Of a stretch of DNA of 64,000 nucleotides, positions 8,135 through 16,263 are shown in pieces. The stretch spans positions 1,612,001 through 1,676,000 of the forward strand of contig OZ246956.1 in the NCBI GenBank assembly GCA_965232105.1, given 5' to 3'. Source of the stretch: Multivorans sp965232105 (GTDB lineage Bacteria > Acidobacteriota > Thermoanaerobaculia > Multivoradales > Multivoraceae). A model generated the notes under the pieces. That model was not told the DNA's origin. It saw only the letters and a list, made by a program, of their open reading frames with translations, and ran no database searches. Both the position numbers and the translations under genes were made by a program. Position 1 is the first letter of the stretch, and every line of letters starts with the position of its first letter.

Positions 8135-8530
8135 ATGAGCCTCCCGGTCCGGCTGGATGAGGATGGTGCGGCCGCGCCGCCCCGTGAGAACGGGGAGCTT
8201 GCCTTCAACGAGCCTTGGGAGAGCCGGTTGTTCGGCCTGACGATGACCCTGGTCGAGGCCGGTCGTCTGGACTGGGAAGCGTTCAGACAGCGTCTGATCG
8301 CGCGGATAGCCGCCTGGGAGGAGCGGGCGGGCGGGGAGTCCTGGGACTACTGGCAGCGCTGGCGGGAGGCCTTCGAGGACTCGCTTGAAGCGGCGGGACT
8401 CGTCGCAGTCCCGGAGATCGACGGCCTGACCCGCCAGCTCGCGGCGCGGCCCCACGGGCACGATCATCACCACGACCACGACCATCATCACCACGACCAC
8501 TCGCACGAACACGGGCGCCCCGGGGACTGA
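8135..8530 (+). CDS. Nitrile hydratase accessory (activator) protein with a His-rich tail
   Basis: A small protein of 131 residues. Its core (ELAFNEPWESRLFGLTMTL, then LDWEAFRQRLIARIAAWE) matches the nitrile hydratase accessory family, which resembles the N-terminal part of the beta subunit and helps load cobalt into the alpha subunit. The unusual part is the tail. Between residues 107 and 126 there are 13 His separated only by Asp, Gly, Ser and Glu, like the metal-storage tails of nickel and cobalt chaperones such as HypB or CooJ. It lies 25 bp after the alpha gene in the same operon. A cobalt-buffering role for the tail is inferred. Confidence 0.88.
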   Translation: MSLPVRLDEDGAAAPPRENGELAFNEPWESRLFGLTMTLVEAGRLDWEAFRQRLIARIAAWEERAGGESWDYWQRWREAFEDSLEAAGLVAVPEIDGLTRQLAARPHGHDHHHDHDHHHHDHSHEHGRPGD

Positions 8531-8556
8531 CCGCCCGCCGCCACGGAGATCCACGA

Positions 8557-9414
8557 ATGACAGCTCAATTGCTCGCAGGACAACCCGTCGCCGAGGCGGT
8601 GCTCGCCGAAGTCGGGGAGCGGGTCGAAGAACTTCGCAAGGCCGGCACACGCCCCGGCCTGGGCACGATCCTGGTCGGCGATGACGCGGCCTCCGCCGGC
8701 TACGTCCGCAAGAAGCACGAGACCTGCGAGGAAGTGGGGATCGCTTCGTTCAACGCCGAGATTCCCGCGGACGCCGGCCAGGCGGCACTTCTTGCCGCCG
8801 TCGACCGCTTCAACGCGGACCCGGAAGTCGACGCCTACATCATCCAGCACCCGGTGCCCGCCGGTTTCGACTTCAACGAGGCTCTGGCGCGCATGGACCC
8901 GAAGAAGGACGCGGACGGCCTGCACCCGACCAACCTGGGCAAGCTCGTGCTGCAGGAGCGCGGGCCGGTGCCCTGCACGCCCGCGGGCATCCAGGCGATG
9001 CTCGTTCACTACGGAATCGACATCGGCGGCCGCGAGGTCGTCGTCCTGGGTCGCGGTCCGACTCTCGGGCGGCCCCTGTCGCTGCTGCTGACCCTGAAAC
9101 AGCCGGGCGCCAACGCCGTCGTCACGATCGTTCACACGGGCGCCCGCGACGTGACGCCGTTCACGCGCCGCGCCGACATCGTCGTCGCGGCGCTGGGCGT
9201 GCCGCGCTTCGTCCAGCCGGAGATGATCAAGCCCGGCGCGGTCGTCGTCAGCGGCGGCATCAGTTGGGAGGGCCGAAAGCTCCTGCCCGACGTCGACGAG
9301 TCGGTCGGCGAAGTGGCGAGCTGGATCACCCCGCGTCTTGGCGGCGTGGGGCCGACCACGGTGGCGATGCTGCTGCGGAACACGGCGCTGGCGGCCGCTG
9401 ATCGGGGGGCTTGA
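8557..9414 (+). CDS. folD: Bifunctional methylenetetrahydrofolate dehydrogenase/methenyl-THF cyclohydrolase
   Basis: Cytoplasmic one-carbon enzyme that interconverts 5,10-methylene-THF and 10-formyl-THF with NADP. At 285 residues it has the normal length. Recognisable segments are the catalytic YVRKKHETCEEVGI, the DGLHPTNLGKL block and PCTPAGIQAML. They are followed by the dinucleotide-binding VVLGRGPTLGRPLSLLL, which is slightly divergent from the usual GRSNIVGRP form, and GGVGPTTVAML near the end. It starts 26 bp after the nitrile hydratase activator. One base separates its stop from the peptidase start (9416), so it may be cotranscribed with both neighbours. Confidence 0.95.
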   Translation: MTAQLLAGQPVAEAVLAEVGERVEELRKAGTRPGLGTILVGDDAASAGYVRKKHETCEEVGIASFNAEIPADAGQAALLAAVDRFNADPEVDAYIIQHPVPAGFDFNEALARMDPKKDADGLHPTNLGKLVLQERGPVPCTPAGIQAMLVHYGIDIGGREVVVLGRGPTLGRPLSLLLTLKQPGANAVVTIVHTGARDVTPFTRRADIVVAALGVPRFVQPEMIKPGAVVVSGGISWEGRKLLPDVDESVGEVASWITPRLGGVGPTTVAMLLRNTALAAADRGA

Positions 9415-9415
9415 G

Positions 9416-11659
9416 ATGAGACGGTTTCTGCTGGCTCTCACCCTGGCCGTGGTTGCCGCGCCGGCGTTCCCCCAGGACCTGATCGGCTTCCATCCCGACC
9501 GGGTCGCTGCCCAGCGGGACATGGAGGAGCGGGCAGACGCCTGGATCGCGCCCGGGGATCTCCTGGAGTGGAACCGCGGGATGACGCCGCGGCCGCATCA
9601 TGCCGGTTCGCCCCAGGCCGAGGCGAACGCGCGCTGGATGGTGGAGCGGTTCAGGGAGTGGGGGTTCGAGGCGGAGATCGAGACGTACCACGTCCTGTTC
9701 CCGACACCGCGCCACCGTTCGCTGACCCTGCTCGAGCCGACCCGGTTCGAGGCGTCGTTGATCGAGGCGCCGGCGCCGGGGGACGGCACGGCGGAGATCG
9801 CGGTCGCTGAGGGACTGCCTCCGTTCAACGCCTTCTCGGCCGATGGCGACGTGACGGCCGAGCTCATATACGTGAATCGGGGCATTCCGGCCGACTACGA
9901 CGTGCTGGAGCGCCTCGGGATCGACGTGCGCGGGAAGATCGTGATCGCCCGCTACGGCGGTTCCTGGCGCGGCATCAAGCCGAAGGTCGCGTTTGAACGC
10001 GGCGCGGTCGGCTGCCTGATCTTCAACGATCCCGGGGACGATGGCTACAGCCAGGGCGGGGGGTACCCGGACGGCTCGTTCAAGCACCCGACCGCGGTCC
10101 AACGGGGATCGGTCCTGGACCTGCCGCTTCGCCCCGGCGACCCGCTGACACCGATGCGAGGCGCGACGGAGGACGCGACCCGACTAGAGCGGAGCGACGC
10201 CGAGACCCTGATGCAGATCCCCGTGCTGCCGATCTCCTGGCTGGACGCGCAGCCGCTGCTCGAGGCGCTGGGCGGCGAGACGGCGCCGGCCGATTGGCGA
10301 GGCGGTCTTCCGATCACCTACCGGATCGGCCCCGGCCCTGCCCGCGTGCGGCTGCAGCTCGAGTTCGACTGGAGCCTCGCGCCGGCGCACAACGTGATCG
10401 CCCGGCTGCCGGGAAGCGAACGACCGGACCAGTGGATCCTGCGGGGAAACCACCACGATGCCTGGGTCATCGGCGCTCGGGATCCGATCAGCGGCCTGAT
10501 CGGTCTGCTGGCAGAGGCGCAGGCGGTCGGCCGGCTGGCGAGGGAGGGGCGCCGGCCCCGTCGCACGATCGTGTACGCCGCCTGGGATGCGGAAGAGCCC
10601 GGCCTCCTGGGCTCGACCGAGTGGGCCGAGCATCACGCCGACGAGCTTCGCGAGCACGCGGCGGTCTACATCAACTCGGACTCGAACAGCCGCGGCTTTC
10701 TGCGCGCCGGCGGGTCGCACGCCCTGGAGACCCTGGTCAACCAGGTCGCCAACGATGTCGAGGACCCGCAGACCGGGGTCAGCGTCGGCGAGCGGCTGCG
10801 CGCCTCGCGACGCGCCCGCGGCAGTTCAGCCGAGTACCAGCGGCTTCGGGCCTCCGACCGGCTGCGGATCTTCGCCCTGGGTTCCGGCTCCGACTACTCG
10901 CCGTTCCTCCAGCACCTCGGCGTGTCGTCGCTGAACGTCGGCTACGGCGGCGAATCGTCGGGCGGCGAGTACCACACGGCCTTCGACACCTTCGATTTCT
11001 ACCGCCGTTTCGTCGACCCGGGCGCGGTCTACGGCGCGGCTCTGGCCCGCACCGGGTTGCGCCTGACGCTTCGGCTGGCCAACGCGGACGTGTTGCCGTT
11101 CGAGTTCGGCACGACGGCGGCGACCGTAGGCCGCTACGTCGACGAGGTCGTCGAGCTTGCGGCGAGCGAGCGGGACCGTCTGGAGCGGGAGAGTGACCTG
11201 GTGCGAAGCGGCGATTTCCGGTTGGCGGCCGATCCGACGCGGCCGTTCGTGGAACCGGAAGCGCCGGCGCCCGCGCCGTATCTGAACTTCGCGCCGCTCA
11301 GGAACGCGCACGACCGTCTCGTGCGCGCCGCGCGGTCGGCCGACCAGGCGCTGGTCGCGGCGGCCGAGGGGGGCGACGACGCCGTCCAGGAGCAGCTCGA
11401 CGAACTCGTCGTGGGCAGCGAACGGCTGCTGACGCGGGATCACGGCCTGCCGGGTCGCCCCTGGTTCCGGCACCACCTGTACTCGCCCGGTCTCTACACC
11501 GGCTACGGCGTGAAGACGTTGCCGGGAGTCCGGGAGGCGATCGAGGAGGGCGAGTGGGACAAGGCCCAGGACCAGATCGATATCGCCGCGCTCGTGCTGG
11601 ACGAGTACGCGGCGCAACTGAAGCGGATGGCGCGGGCTACGGAGTCCAGGGAACCGTAA
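9416..11659 (+). CDS. M28 family metallopeptidase, glutamate carboxypeptidase II-like
   Basis: An exported zinc peptidase of 747 residues with an N-terminal signal peptide (RRFLLALTLAVVAAPAFP). The layout is that of M28B enzymes: a protease domain interrupted by a PA domain (about 140-300), then a helical dimerisation domain at the C-terminus. The expected zinc ligands and the catalytic acid can be placed as His347 in NHHDAW, the Asp in RDPISG, Glu393/Glu394 in DAEEPG, Asp422 in NSDSNS and His520 in GEYHTAFDTF. It probably trims peptides in the periplasm. ATG 9416 is chosen because it directly precedes the signal peptide. The substrate is unknown. Confidence 0.9.
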   Translation: MRRFLLALTLAVVAAPAFPQDLIGFHPDRVAAQRDMEERADAWIAPGDLLEWNRGMTPRPHHAGSPQAEANARWMVERFREWGFEAEIETYHVLFPTPRHRSLTLLEPTRFEASLIEAPAPGDGTAEIAVAEGLPPFNAFSADGDVTAELIYVNRGIPADYDVLERLGIDVRGKIVIARYGGSWRGIKPKVAFERGAVGCLIFNDPGDDGYSQGGGYPDGSFKHPTAVQRGSVLDLPLRPGDPLTPMRGATEDATRLERSDAETLMQIPVLPISWLDAQPLLEALGGETAPADWRGGLPITYRIGPGPARVRLQLEFDWSLAPAHNVIARLPGSERPDQWILRGNHHDAWVIGARDPISGLIGLLAEAQAVGRLAREGRRPRRTIVYAAWDAEEPGLLGSTEWAEHHADELREHAAVYINSDSNSRGFLRAGGSHALETLVNQVANDVEDPQTGVSVGERLRASRRARGSSAEYQRLRASDRLRIFALGSGSDYSPFLQHLGVSSLNVGYGGESSGGEYHTAFDTFDFYRRFVDPGAVYGAALARTGLRLTLRLANADVLPFEFGTTAATVGRYVDEVVELAASERDRLERESDLVRSGDFRLAADPTRPFVEPEAPAPAPYLNFAPLRNAHDRLVRAARSADQALVAAAEGGDDAVQEQLDELVVGSERLLTRDHGLPGRPWFRHHLYSPGLYTGYGVKTLPGVREAIEEGEWDKAQDQIDIAALVLDEYAAQLKRMARATESREP

Positions 11660-11689
11660 CCCGCGACCATCCGGACGGTGGCCGCGGGT
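11659..11689. terminator. Bidirectional hairpin between convergent genes
   Basis: The arms ACCCGCG and CGCGGGT, extended inward by CCA/TGG, form a GC-rich hairpin directly after the peptidase stop and just before the end of the HMG-CoA synthase gene on the other strand. There is no clear T tract, so it may act as a stabilising 3' hairpin or a weak terminator for both genes. Confidence 0.5.
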
Positions 11690-11694
11690 CGACT

Positions 11695-12798
11695 TTACGC
11701 GGCCGCCGTACGAACTGATGCGCGCAGGAGGTTGTAGGCGCTTGCGTCCACTCGGCCGCGACGTGCGATGTCGCGTTCGATGTCCTGAGCCCAGGCGGCG
11801 TCCTGGGCGCGGGGACCCGCGCTCAGTGAGAGGATCTCCGAGCCGAAGCCGGAGCCGTAGGAAAAGGCCGCCACTCGTTCGCCCGGCTTCAGGCCCTGGA
11901 GCGCGTTCGCCACCGCGATCCAGAGCGAGGCTGTGTACGAGTTGCCGGAGAGCCTGTTCCAGAGCATGGACGGTTCGACCTTCTCGTTGTAGAGCTGTTG
12001 GATTCTCTCTGCCGACCAGCCGGCAACTTCACCGACGAGGTGGAAGGCCTTTCTTACCATCTTGGGAAACGGGACGTGGAAGCAGATCGCGGAGAACCGC
12101 TCCATCACCTCGGCGGGGTTGCGGCCCTCGGCGAGTGCGTTGAAGCACTCCACCGCAGCCTTCTTGTAGCACTCCAGGCTCAGCTTGCCGTCGACCCGCG
12201 GGTAGGACTCGCCCACCGGACGGTAGAAGTCGTACGCCGGCTCGCTCCAGGTGTGGGAGTCGAGGCCGACGGTGGCAATCTCGGGGCGGTCGACCACGAA
12301 GGCGACGGCGCCGGCGCCCTGCGTCGGTTCGCCCGGGTCACCCTGCTCGTAGAGCGCGATGTCGGCCGCGACGACGAGGGCCGCTTTGTCGCGGGCCGCG
12401 CCGGACATCCGCCACTCGCAGGCCTGGCGCAACGCCAGGGTGCCGCCGTAGCAGGCATGCTTCACCTCGTAGGAACGGATGTGGCCCACCAGACCGAGCT
12501 CTTCCGCCACGAAGGCGGAGAGGGGGCGGCTCATGTCGACCGCGGTCTCGGTGCCGACGGCGATCATGCCGATGTCCTCGAGTTCGCCGTCCCAGCGGGA
12601 CAGGGCGCGCCGGGCGGCCTCGGAAGCGAGGTCGACGATGCCGAACTCGGGTGGGCAGAGCGAGATCTCCGAGCAGCCCAGGCCGATGAGGTACTTGTCG
12701 GGATCCACGCCCCGCAGGGCGGCAAGTTCCTCGACGGGCATTGCGAGGGGCGGCAAGTGCAGGCCGATCGAGGCAATGCCTGTTTCGACGTTGGTCAT
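11695..12798 (-). CDS. mvaS: Hydroxymethylglutaryl-CoA synthase
   Basis: A thiolase-fold enzyme that condenses acetyl-CoA with acetoacetyl-CoA to HMG-CoA, the first committed step of the mevalonate pathway. At 367 residues it is close to bacterial enzymes. The catalytic triad can be placed: Glu84 in GTETAVDMS, the nucleophile Cys116 in HACYGGT and His241 in CFHVPFPKM. SYGSGFGSE near the C-terminus is also typical. No HMG-CoA reductase or mevalonate kinases are nearby. The mevalonate route is uncommon in bacteria, so either those genes are elsewhere or the enzyme serves polyketide beta-branching or leucine/ketone metabolism. A promoter candidate lies about 105 bp upstream. Confidence 0.9.
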   Translation of the reverse strand: MTNVETGIASIGLHLPPLAMPVEELAALRGVDPDKYLIGLGCSEISLCPPEFGIVDLASEAARRALSRWDGELEDIGMIAVGTETAVDMSRPLSAFVAEELGLVGHIRSYEVKHACYGGTLALRQACEWRMSGAARDKAALVVAADIALYEQGDPGEPTQGAGAVAFVVDRPEIATVGLDSHTWSEPAYDFYRPVGESYPRVDGKLSLECYKKAAVECFNALAEGRNPAEVMERFSAICFHVPFPKMVRKAFHLVGEVAGWSAERIQQLYNEKVEPSMLWNRLSGNSYTASLWIAVANALQGLKPGERVAAFSYGSGFGSEILSLSAGPRAQDAAWAQDIERDIARRGRVDASAYNLLRASVRTAAA

Positions 12799-12902
12799 CG
12801 GTTCTTCCTCCTGAGACTCCGGCGCCCCATGGAGCGCCGCGGTCGGTGGAATCGCGGCGAACGGGTCGTGAGTCGTCCGCTACGAAAAGAATGAGCTTGG
12901 AG

Positions 12903-12930
12903 AAAGTAGCACGGGTTAGCGTGCCGTCAA
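12903..12930 (-). promoter_or_regulatory. Sigma-70-type promoter candidate for mvaS
   Basis: On the minus strand, TTGACG (12930-12925) and TACTTT (12908-12903) are separated by 16 bases. It lies in the AT-richer gap upstream of mvaS and would give a leader of about 100 bases. Confidence 0.4.
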
Positions 12931-12964
12931 CGGTTTTTCTTTTCGAACCGATACTGAACTATTG

Positions 12965-12990
12965 GAAGTTTCATGACTTTCTGAAACTTC
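12965..12990. repeat. Perfect 8-bp inverted repeat downstream of the FGE gene
   Basis: GAAGTTTC and GAAACTTC are separated by 10 bases, 17 bp after the FGE stop and 35 bp upstream of the mvaS promoter candidate. No T tract follows in the direction of transcription. It could be a terminator hairpin for the FGE operon or a binding site controlling mvaS. Confidence 0.45.
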
Positions 12991-13006
12991 GTTGACGGGT
13001 GAGTTG

Positions 13007-13921
13007 CTAGCGCAGGCTCGCGGCGCAGCGGAAGCCCGTGTTGTCGAGGCCGGAGTCGGGGGCCGAGTGGTTGCGGTTCGCGTTCCGGTAGCCCTCGCAG
13101 TAGCTCGCGGCGCAGAGCCAGGAGCCGCCCTTGAGGACTCTCTCGCCGCCCGTCCCGCCGGGCTGGTACCAGTCGTCGACCCACTCCCAGACGTTGCCGC
13201 CCAGGTCGAAGACGCCGAGCGCGTTCGGGGAATAGGAACCGACCGGCGCCAGGTAGGCGTGCCCGTCGGCGGCGTCGTCCCGAGCCGGGAAATCCCCCTG
13301 CCAGACGTTTCCGACCCAGTCGCCGTCGGGAGCGGGCTCGTCGCCCCAAGGGTAGCGGGCGTGACCGGCGCCGTCGTTGCCGGTGGCTGCGGCGAGGTCC
13401 CATTCGGCCTCGGTCGGCAACCGCTTCCCGCTCCATTCGCAGAAAGCGCCGGCGTCTCCCCAGCTGACATGGACGACGGGGAGATCGGGCTCCGCCTCGG
13501 CGCCGGGTCCGCGGGGATGCCGCCAGTCGGCGCCGTCGACGGCCAGCCACCATTCGAGTCCCGGCATTCGACGTTCCGATTCGGGTTCGGCCGTATCCTG
13601 GGGATGGAAGACCAGTGACCAGCCCCAGCGCTCGGCTTCGGTCACGAATCCGGTCGCGTCGACGAAGGCAGCGAAGTCCCGGTTCGTCACCTCGTGAACG
13701 TCCAGGTCGAAGGACGCGACCTCGAGTTCTCCTCCCGAGCGGGAGACGGCGCCAGCCGGGACGCGGACCATTCCCTCGGGTGGAGGCGCCGGCGGGGAGG
13801 ACGCACTCGGTTCGGGCATCGCGGCCGGGGGAGGCGCCGGCGCGGCGCCGCAGCCGAGGACGGTCGCGATTCCGACGGCGGCCACGAGCGCCGGCAGGCA
13901 TCGGCGGCGTCGCACCGTCAT
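13007..13921 (-). CDS. Formylglycine-generating enzyme (sulfatase-maturating), lipoprotein
   Basis: A 304-residue SUMF1/FGE-fold protein with a lipoprotein signal (VLGC, Cys24). It probably oxidises the Cys of C-x-(P)-x-R sulfatase motifs to formylglycine outside the cytoplasm. Two Cys spaced as in true FGE are present in WLCAASYCEGY (Cys270, Cys275). They correspond to the copper-binding catalytic pair, which most FGE-like proteins lack. The family blocks EVTNRDFAAFV, LPTEAEWDLAA, GNVWEWVDDWY and DNTGFRCA are all visible. Two sulfatases with the target motif lie 14 and 20 kb away. The gene overlaps the preceding alkyltransferase-like gene by four bases (ATGA). Confidence 0.85.
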   Translation of the reverse strand: MTVRRRRCLPALVAAVGIATVLGCGAAPAPPPAAMPEPSASSPPAPPPEGMVRVPAGAVSRSGGELEVASFDLDVHEVTNRDFAAFVDATGFVTEAERWGWSLVFHPQDTAEPESERRMPGLEWWLAVDGADWRHPRGPGAEAEPDLPVVHVSWGDAGAFCEWSGKRLPTEAEWDLAAATGNDGAGHARYPWGDEPAPDGDWVGNVWQGDFPARDDAADGHAYLAPVGSYSPNALGVFDLGGNVWEWVDDWYQPGGTGGERVLKGGSWLCAASYCEGYRNANRNHSAPDSGLDNTGFRCAASLR

Positions 13922-14253
13922 GGCGACCACCCGTAACGGTCCAGGTCGATGCGGCCGCGCCGGTCGAACACGATGCCCTCCTCTTCGAGCAGGAAGCGCT
14001 GCCGGTCGACGCTTTCCAGGGGGTCGAGTCCCCGTTCGCTCACTTCGCCGCGGGCGTTGACCACCCGGTGCCAGGGCAAGCTGTCGTCGCCCGCCCGCGC
14101 AAGGGCGTAGCCCACCTGCCGGGCATTGCGGGGAAGCTCGGCGAGGGCGGCGACCTGGCCGTAGGTGGCGACACGCCCCTCCGGGATGCACTGCACGATG
14201 CGGTGGAAGGTCTCGTGAACGCCGTTCGGCCTCTGGTGGTCAGCCTCGGTCAT
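13918..14253 (-). CDS. Alkyltransferase-like (ATL) DNA base-flipping protein
   Basis: A 111-residue homologue of the DNA-binding domain of O6-alkylguanine-DNA alkyltransferase. The active-site motif is PWHRVV, with Trp61 where true alkyltransferases have Cys. It therefore cannot accept the alkyl group and instead should flag O6-alkylguanine for nucleotide excision repair, as known for ATL proteins. The helix-turn-helix segment (GRVATYGQVAALA) and the ARQVGYAL arginine-finger region are intact. ATG 14253 gives the usual ATL length. It is translationally coupled to the FGE gene, a pairing without an obvious functional link. Confidence 0.9.
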   Translation of the reverse strand: MTEADHQRPNGVHETFHRIVQCIPEGRVATYGQVAALAELPRNARQVGYALARAGDDSLPWHRVVNARGEVSERGLDPLESVDRQRFLLEEEGIVFDRRGRIDLDRYGWSP

Positions 14254-14303
14254 CGTAGGAGACCTTACTAGCAAGGACCATCTGCTACGTTCGTCGGGCC
14301 AGC

Positions 14304-15584
14304 ATGTCCTCCGACGATCGAGGTCACAGCCGCCTCGACCGGCGGCGCAACTACGCTGCCCTGCTCGCCCATGGCCTGCTCGGCATGACGGGTTTTCGGC
14401 TCCTCCAGGCACCGACATTCCTGCCCACCTACATCCACCTGTTGACGGGTTCAAGCCTGGCCGTGGGCGCGGCTTCGGCCTGCCAGAGCCTGGGGATGTT
14501 CGTGTCGCCGCTCTTGAGCGCCGCGTTTGTCGAGCACCGCAGCCACGTCAAGTGGGTTGCGCTGCTGTTCGGAGGCTTGATGCGGTTTCAGGTGCTGCTG
14601 CTGGCGCTGCTGGCGCTGCTCGCGCCGGTAGAGGTCGCGGTGTTCCTGGTCTGGCCAGTGCTTCTGATGTGGGGTGTCTTCAGCGGCATGCAGATGGTGG
14701 CCTTCAACCTGCTGTTCGCGAAGTCCGTTCCCGTCGGCCGCCGCGGCCGGCTCCAGGGAACCCGGAACCTCGCTGCCGGGGTGGCCGTGGTCCTGGTTTC
14801 GGCCGCGGCGGGTCTGGTGCTGGATCGTTACGGTTTCCCGCGCGGCTACGGCATGACCTTCCTGGCCGCCACGGTGCTGGCTTCTACCGGGCTTGCGTTC
14901 ATGGGCCTCATTCGCGAGCCCGCGGCCCTCGACGTCCATGACGCGGGACTCGGCCTGCGCGCTCGGCTGAGGGAGTTGCCGGAACTTCTGGGGTCCGACC
15001 CGCACTACGCCCGCTTTCTTTCGGCGCGGTTGCTGACCGGCGCCGCGCGGGGCGTCTTGCCGTTCTACATCCTCCTGGTGGGTGAGCGGTTCGGCGTCAG
15101 CGGTGCACGTCTGGCCGGTTTGACCGTGACCTTCACGGCCGCTCAGTCGGTGTGTGCGCTGATGTGGGGCCTTCTGGGTGACCGCTCCGGGTACCGCGCC
15201 GTATACGTGCTGGCGCTCGGTTCCTGGATTCTGGGCAGCGTGACCGTTCTCTGGGCGCCCGTCTTTCCGGCGGCCTACGCGGTCTTCCTGCTGGTAGGCG
15301 CGGGGTTCTCTGGCGTAATGCTTGCGTCCCAGAACCTCGTTCTAGAGTTCGGCCGCGAGCGCGACCGCCCCATGCGGATAGCGGCCACGCACTCGCTGGC
15401 CGAGGCGAGCGGCGTAGCCGGGTTCCTGGTCGCCGGCGTGGTCAGTCAGGCGGCGCCGGTCGAGACCGTGTTCCTGCTGGCGACCGGCCTGCACCTTCTC
15501 GCGTTGGGGAAGATGATTCGCATCGAAGACCCGCGGTGGGCCATCGGCCGTTGGAGGCGAAAACGGACCGGACCCCATCCATAG
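14304..15584 (+). CDS. MFS transporter
   Basis: A 426-residue inner-membrane protein with about 12 hydrophobic segments in two halves. A basic loop follows the middle of each half (SVPVGRRGRLQGTRNL in the first, GDRSGYRAVYVLALG in the second), as in the major facilitator superfamily. The first half includes GFRLLQAPTFLPTYIHLLTGSSLAVGA, which resembles permeases of unknown specificity. The start lies 50 bp from the divergent ATL gene. No substrate or operon partner is evident. Confidence 0.8.
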   Translation: MSSDDRGHSRLDRRRNYAALLAHGLLGMTGFRLLQAPTFLPTYIHLLTGSSLAVGAASACQSLGMFVSPLLSAAFVEHRSHVKWVALLFGGLMRFQVLLLALLALLAPVEVAVFLVWPVLLMWGVFSGMQMVAFNLLFAKSVPVGRRGRLQGTRNLAAGVAVVLVSAAAGLVLDRYGFPRGYGMTFLAATVLASTGLAFMGLIREPAALDVHDAGLGLRARLRELPELLGSDPHYARFLSARLLTGAARGVLPFYILLVGERFGVSGARLAGLTVTFTAAQSVCALMWGLLGDRSGYRAVYVLALGSWILGSVTVLWAPVFPAAYAVFLLVGAGFSGVMLASQNLVLEFGRERDRPMRIAATHSLAEASGVAGFLVAGVVSQAAPVETVFLLATGLHLLALGKMIRIEDPRWAIGRWRRKRTGPHP

Positions 15585-15619
15585 AGTAGGCGGCGCTCTC
15601 CGGAAGCCAAGAAGCAACC

Positions 15620-16102
15620 ATGAACAACGGATTCACCGTAGAGATCACGGAGCGTCACGTCGCCCTCGAGACGACTGGCAACGGGCGGTACATCTGCCCA
15701 GTGGCAACAGCGCTCCACGAGTACCTGGGGCTGGATCGGTGTCGCCGAGTCGAGGCCTCGTGGGTACGGCTGGCACGGACCTTGCGTTCTCCTCGCGTGT
15801 CGGGACTGCAAGCGTCGTCCCGAGAGATGTGGAACACACCCGGAGGAGGTCCCTCTCCAACTCTCCTGCCTAGTAACCAGAGAGCCGATCGGCGGCGCGG
15901 CCGCGTGTTCACGACGCTTGTTCGAGCCGCTTGCCAGCGCCACTCTTGCCGTTTCAGCTTTCCTGCTCGGATCTTCCTACTCGCGTTTACTTTGCGAGCC
16001 TTCCAGGAACCTTCCAACGGACCTCCTCCGCTCTGCTTCCACGACTCCGAGGGCTTCCACGACTCTGAGGGCTTCCGACCGTGCCAGTATGGCGCGGTCT
16101 GA
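15620..16102 (+). CDS. Hypothetical ORF, possibly degenerate
   Basis: The first 55 or so codons look protein-like: MNNGFTVEITERHVALE, then GRYICPVATALHEYLGLDR, preceded by AAGAAG. The remainder becomes Arg/Pro/Ser-rich and runs into an 18-bp tandem repeat. The N-terminal part, with its CPVA-x-AL helix, is reminiscent of small phage-type hypothetical proteins, but I cannot name a family. It may be a frameshifted remnant, or the whole 15585-16130 stretch may be non-coding. Confidence 0.25.
   Translation: MNNGFTVEITERHVALETTGNGRYICPVATALHEYLGLDRCRRVEASWVRLARTLRSPRVSGLQASSREMWNTPGGGPSPTLLPSNQRADRRRGRVFTTLVRAACQRHSCRFSFPARIFLLAFTLRAFQEPSNGPPPLCFHDSEGFHDSEGFRPCQYGAV
15771..15786 (+). promoter_or_regulatory. 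Sigma-54-type promoter-like sequence
   Basis: TGGCACG-GACC-TTGC matches the -24/-12 consensus, with GG and GC separated by exactly 10 bases. It lies inside the doubtful ORF at 15620. No clear gene follows within 450 bp, so a transcript from it would be non-coding or antisense to the glyS end. A sigma-54 activator gene is at 23.3-24.9 kb. Confidence 0.3.
16035..16078 (+). repeat. 18-bp tandem repeat, about 2.4 copies
   Basis: The unit GCTTCCACGACTCCGAGG is repeated at 16035, 16053 and partly at 16071, with one base difference. It is in the gene-poor stretch between the MFS gene and glyS. Confidence 0.7.
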
Positions 16103-16129
16103 AGCCGCTGCCCGCGGCAGAAGGTCCGG

Positions 16130-16258
16130 AAACCTGCGCTTTCGCGCCGGATGCCGGCGGGAACCCAGGAGGCGCGATTCGCGCCACCTGCGAACAGTCC
16201 GTGCGCCCGTCATCGGGTGCACGGATGGCACGCCGGCGCACCCGGTTTCTGCCGCGCG
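16130..16258 (-). repeat. Palindromic intergenic repeat, long form (copy 1)
   Basis: Read on the minus strand it begins CGGCAGAAACCGGGTGCGCC. It contains the H1 hairpin (arms GTGCGCCCG/CGGGTGCAC around 16200-16221), the H2 hairpin (GGCGCG-ATT-CGCGCC, 16171-16185) and a closing CCGGC-ATCCGGCGCG end. It directly abuts the 3' end of glyS. Related copies are at 22.2, 23.2, 30.5, 39.5, 41.6, 43.3, 46.9 and 54.7 kb. Confidence 0.8.
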
Positions 16259-16263
16259 GGGTG

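Noticed and set aside
9338..9415. Longer N-terminus for the M28 peptidase reading back into folD
   Set aside because: The signal peptide starts at ATG 9416, one base after the folD stop; the extension is out-of-frame folD sequence.
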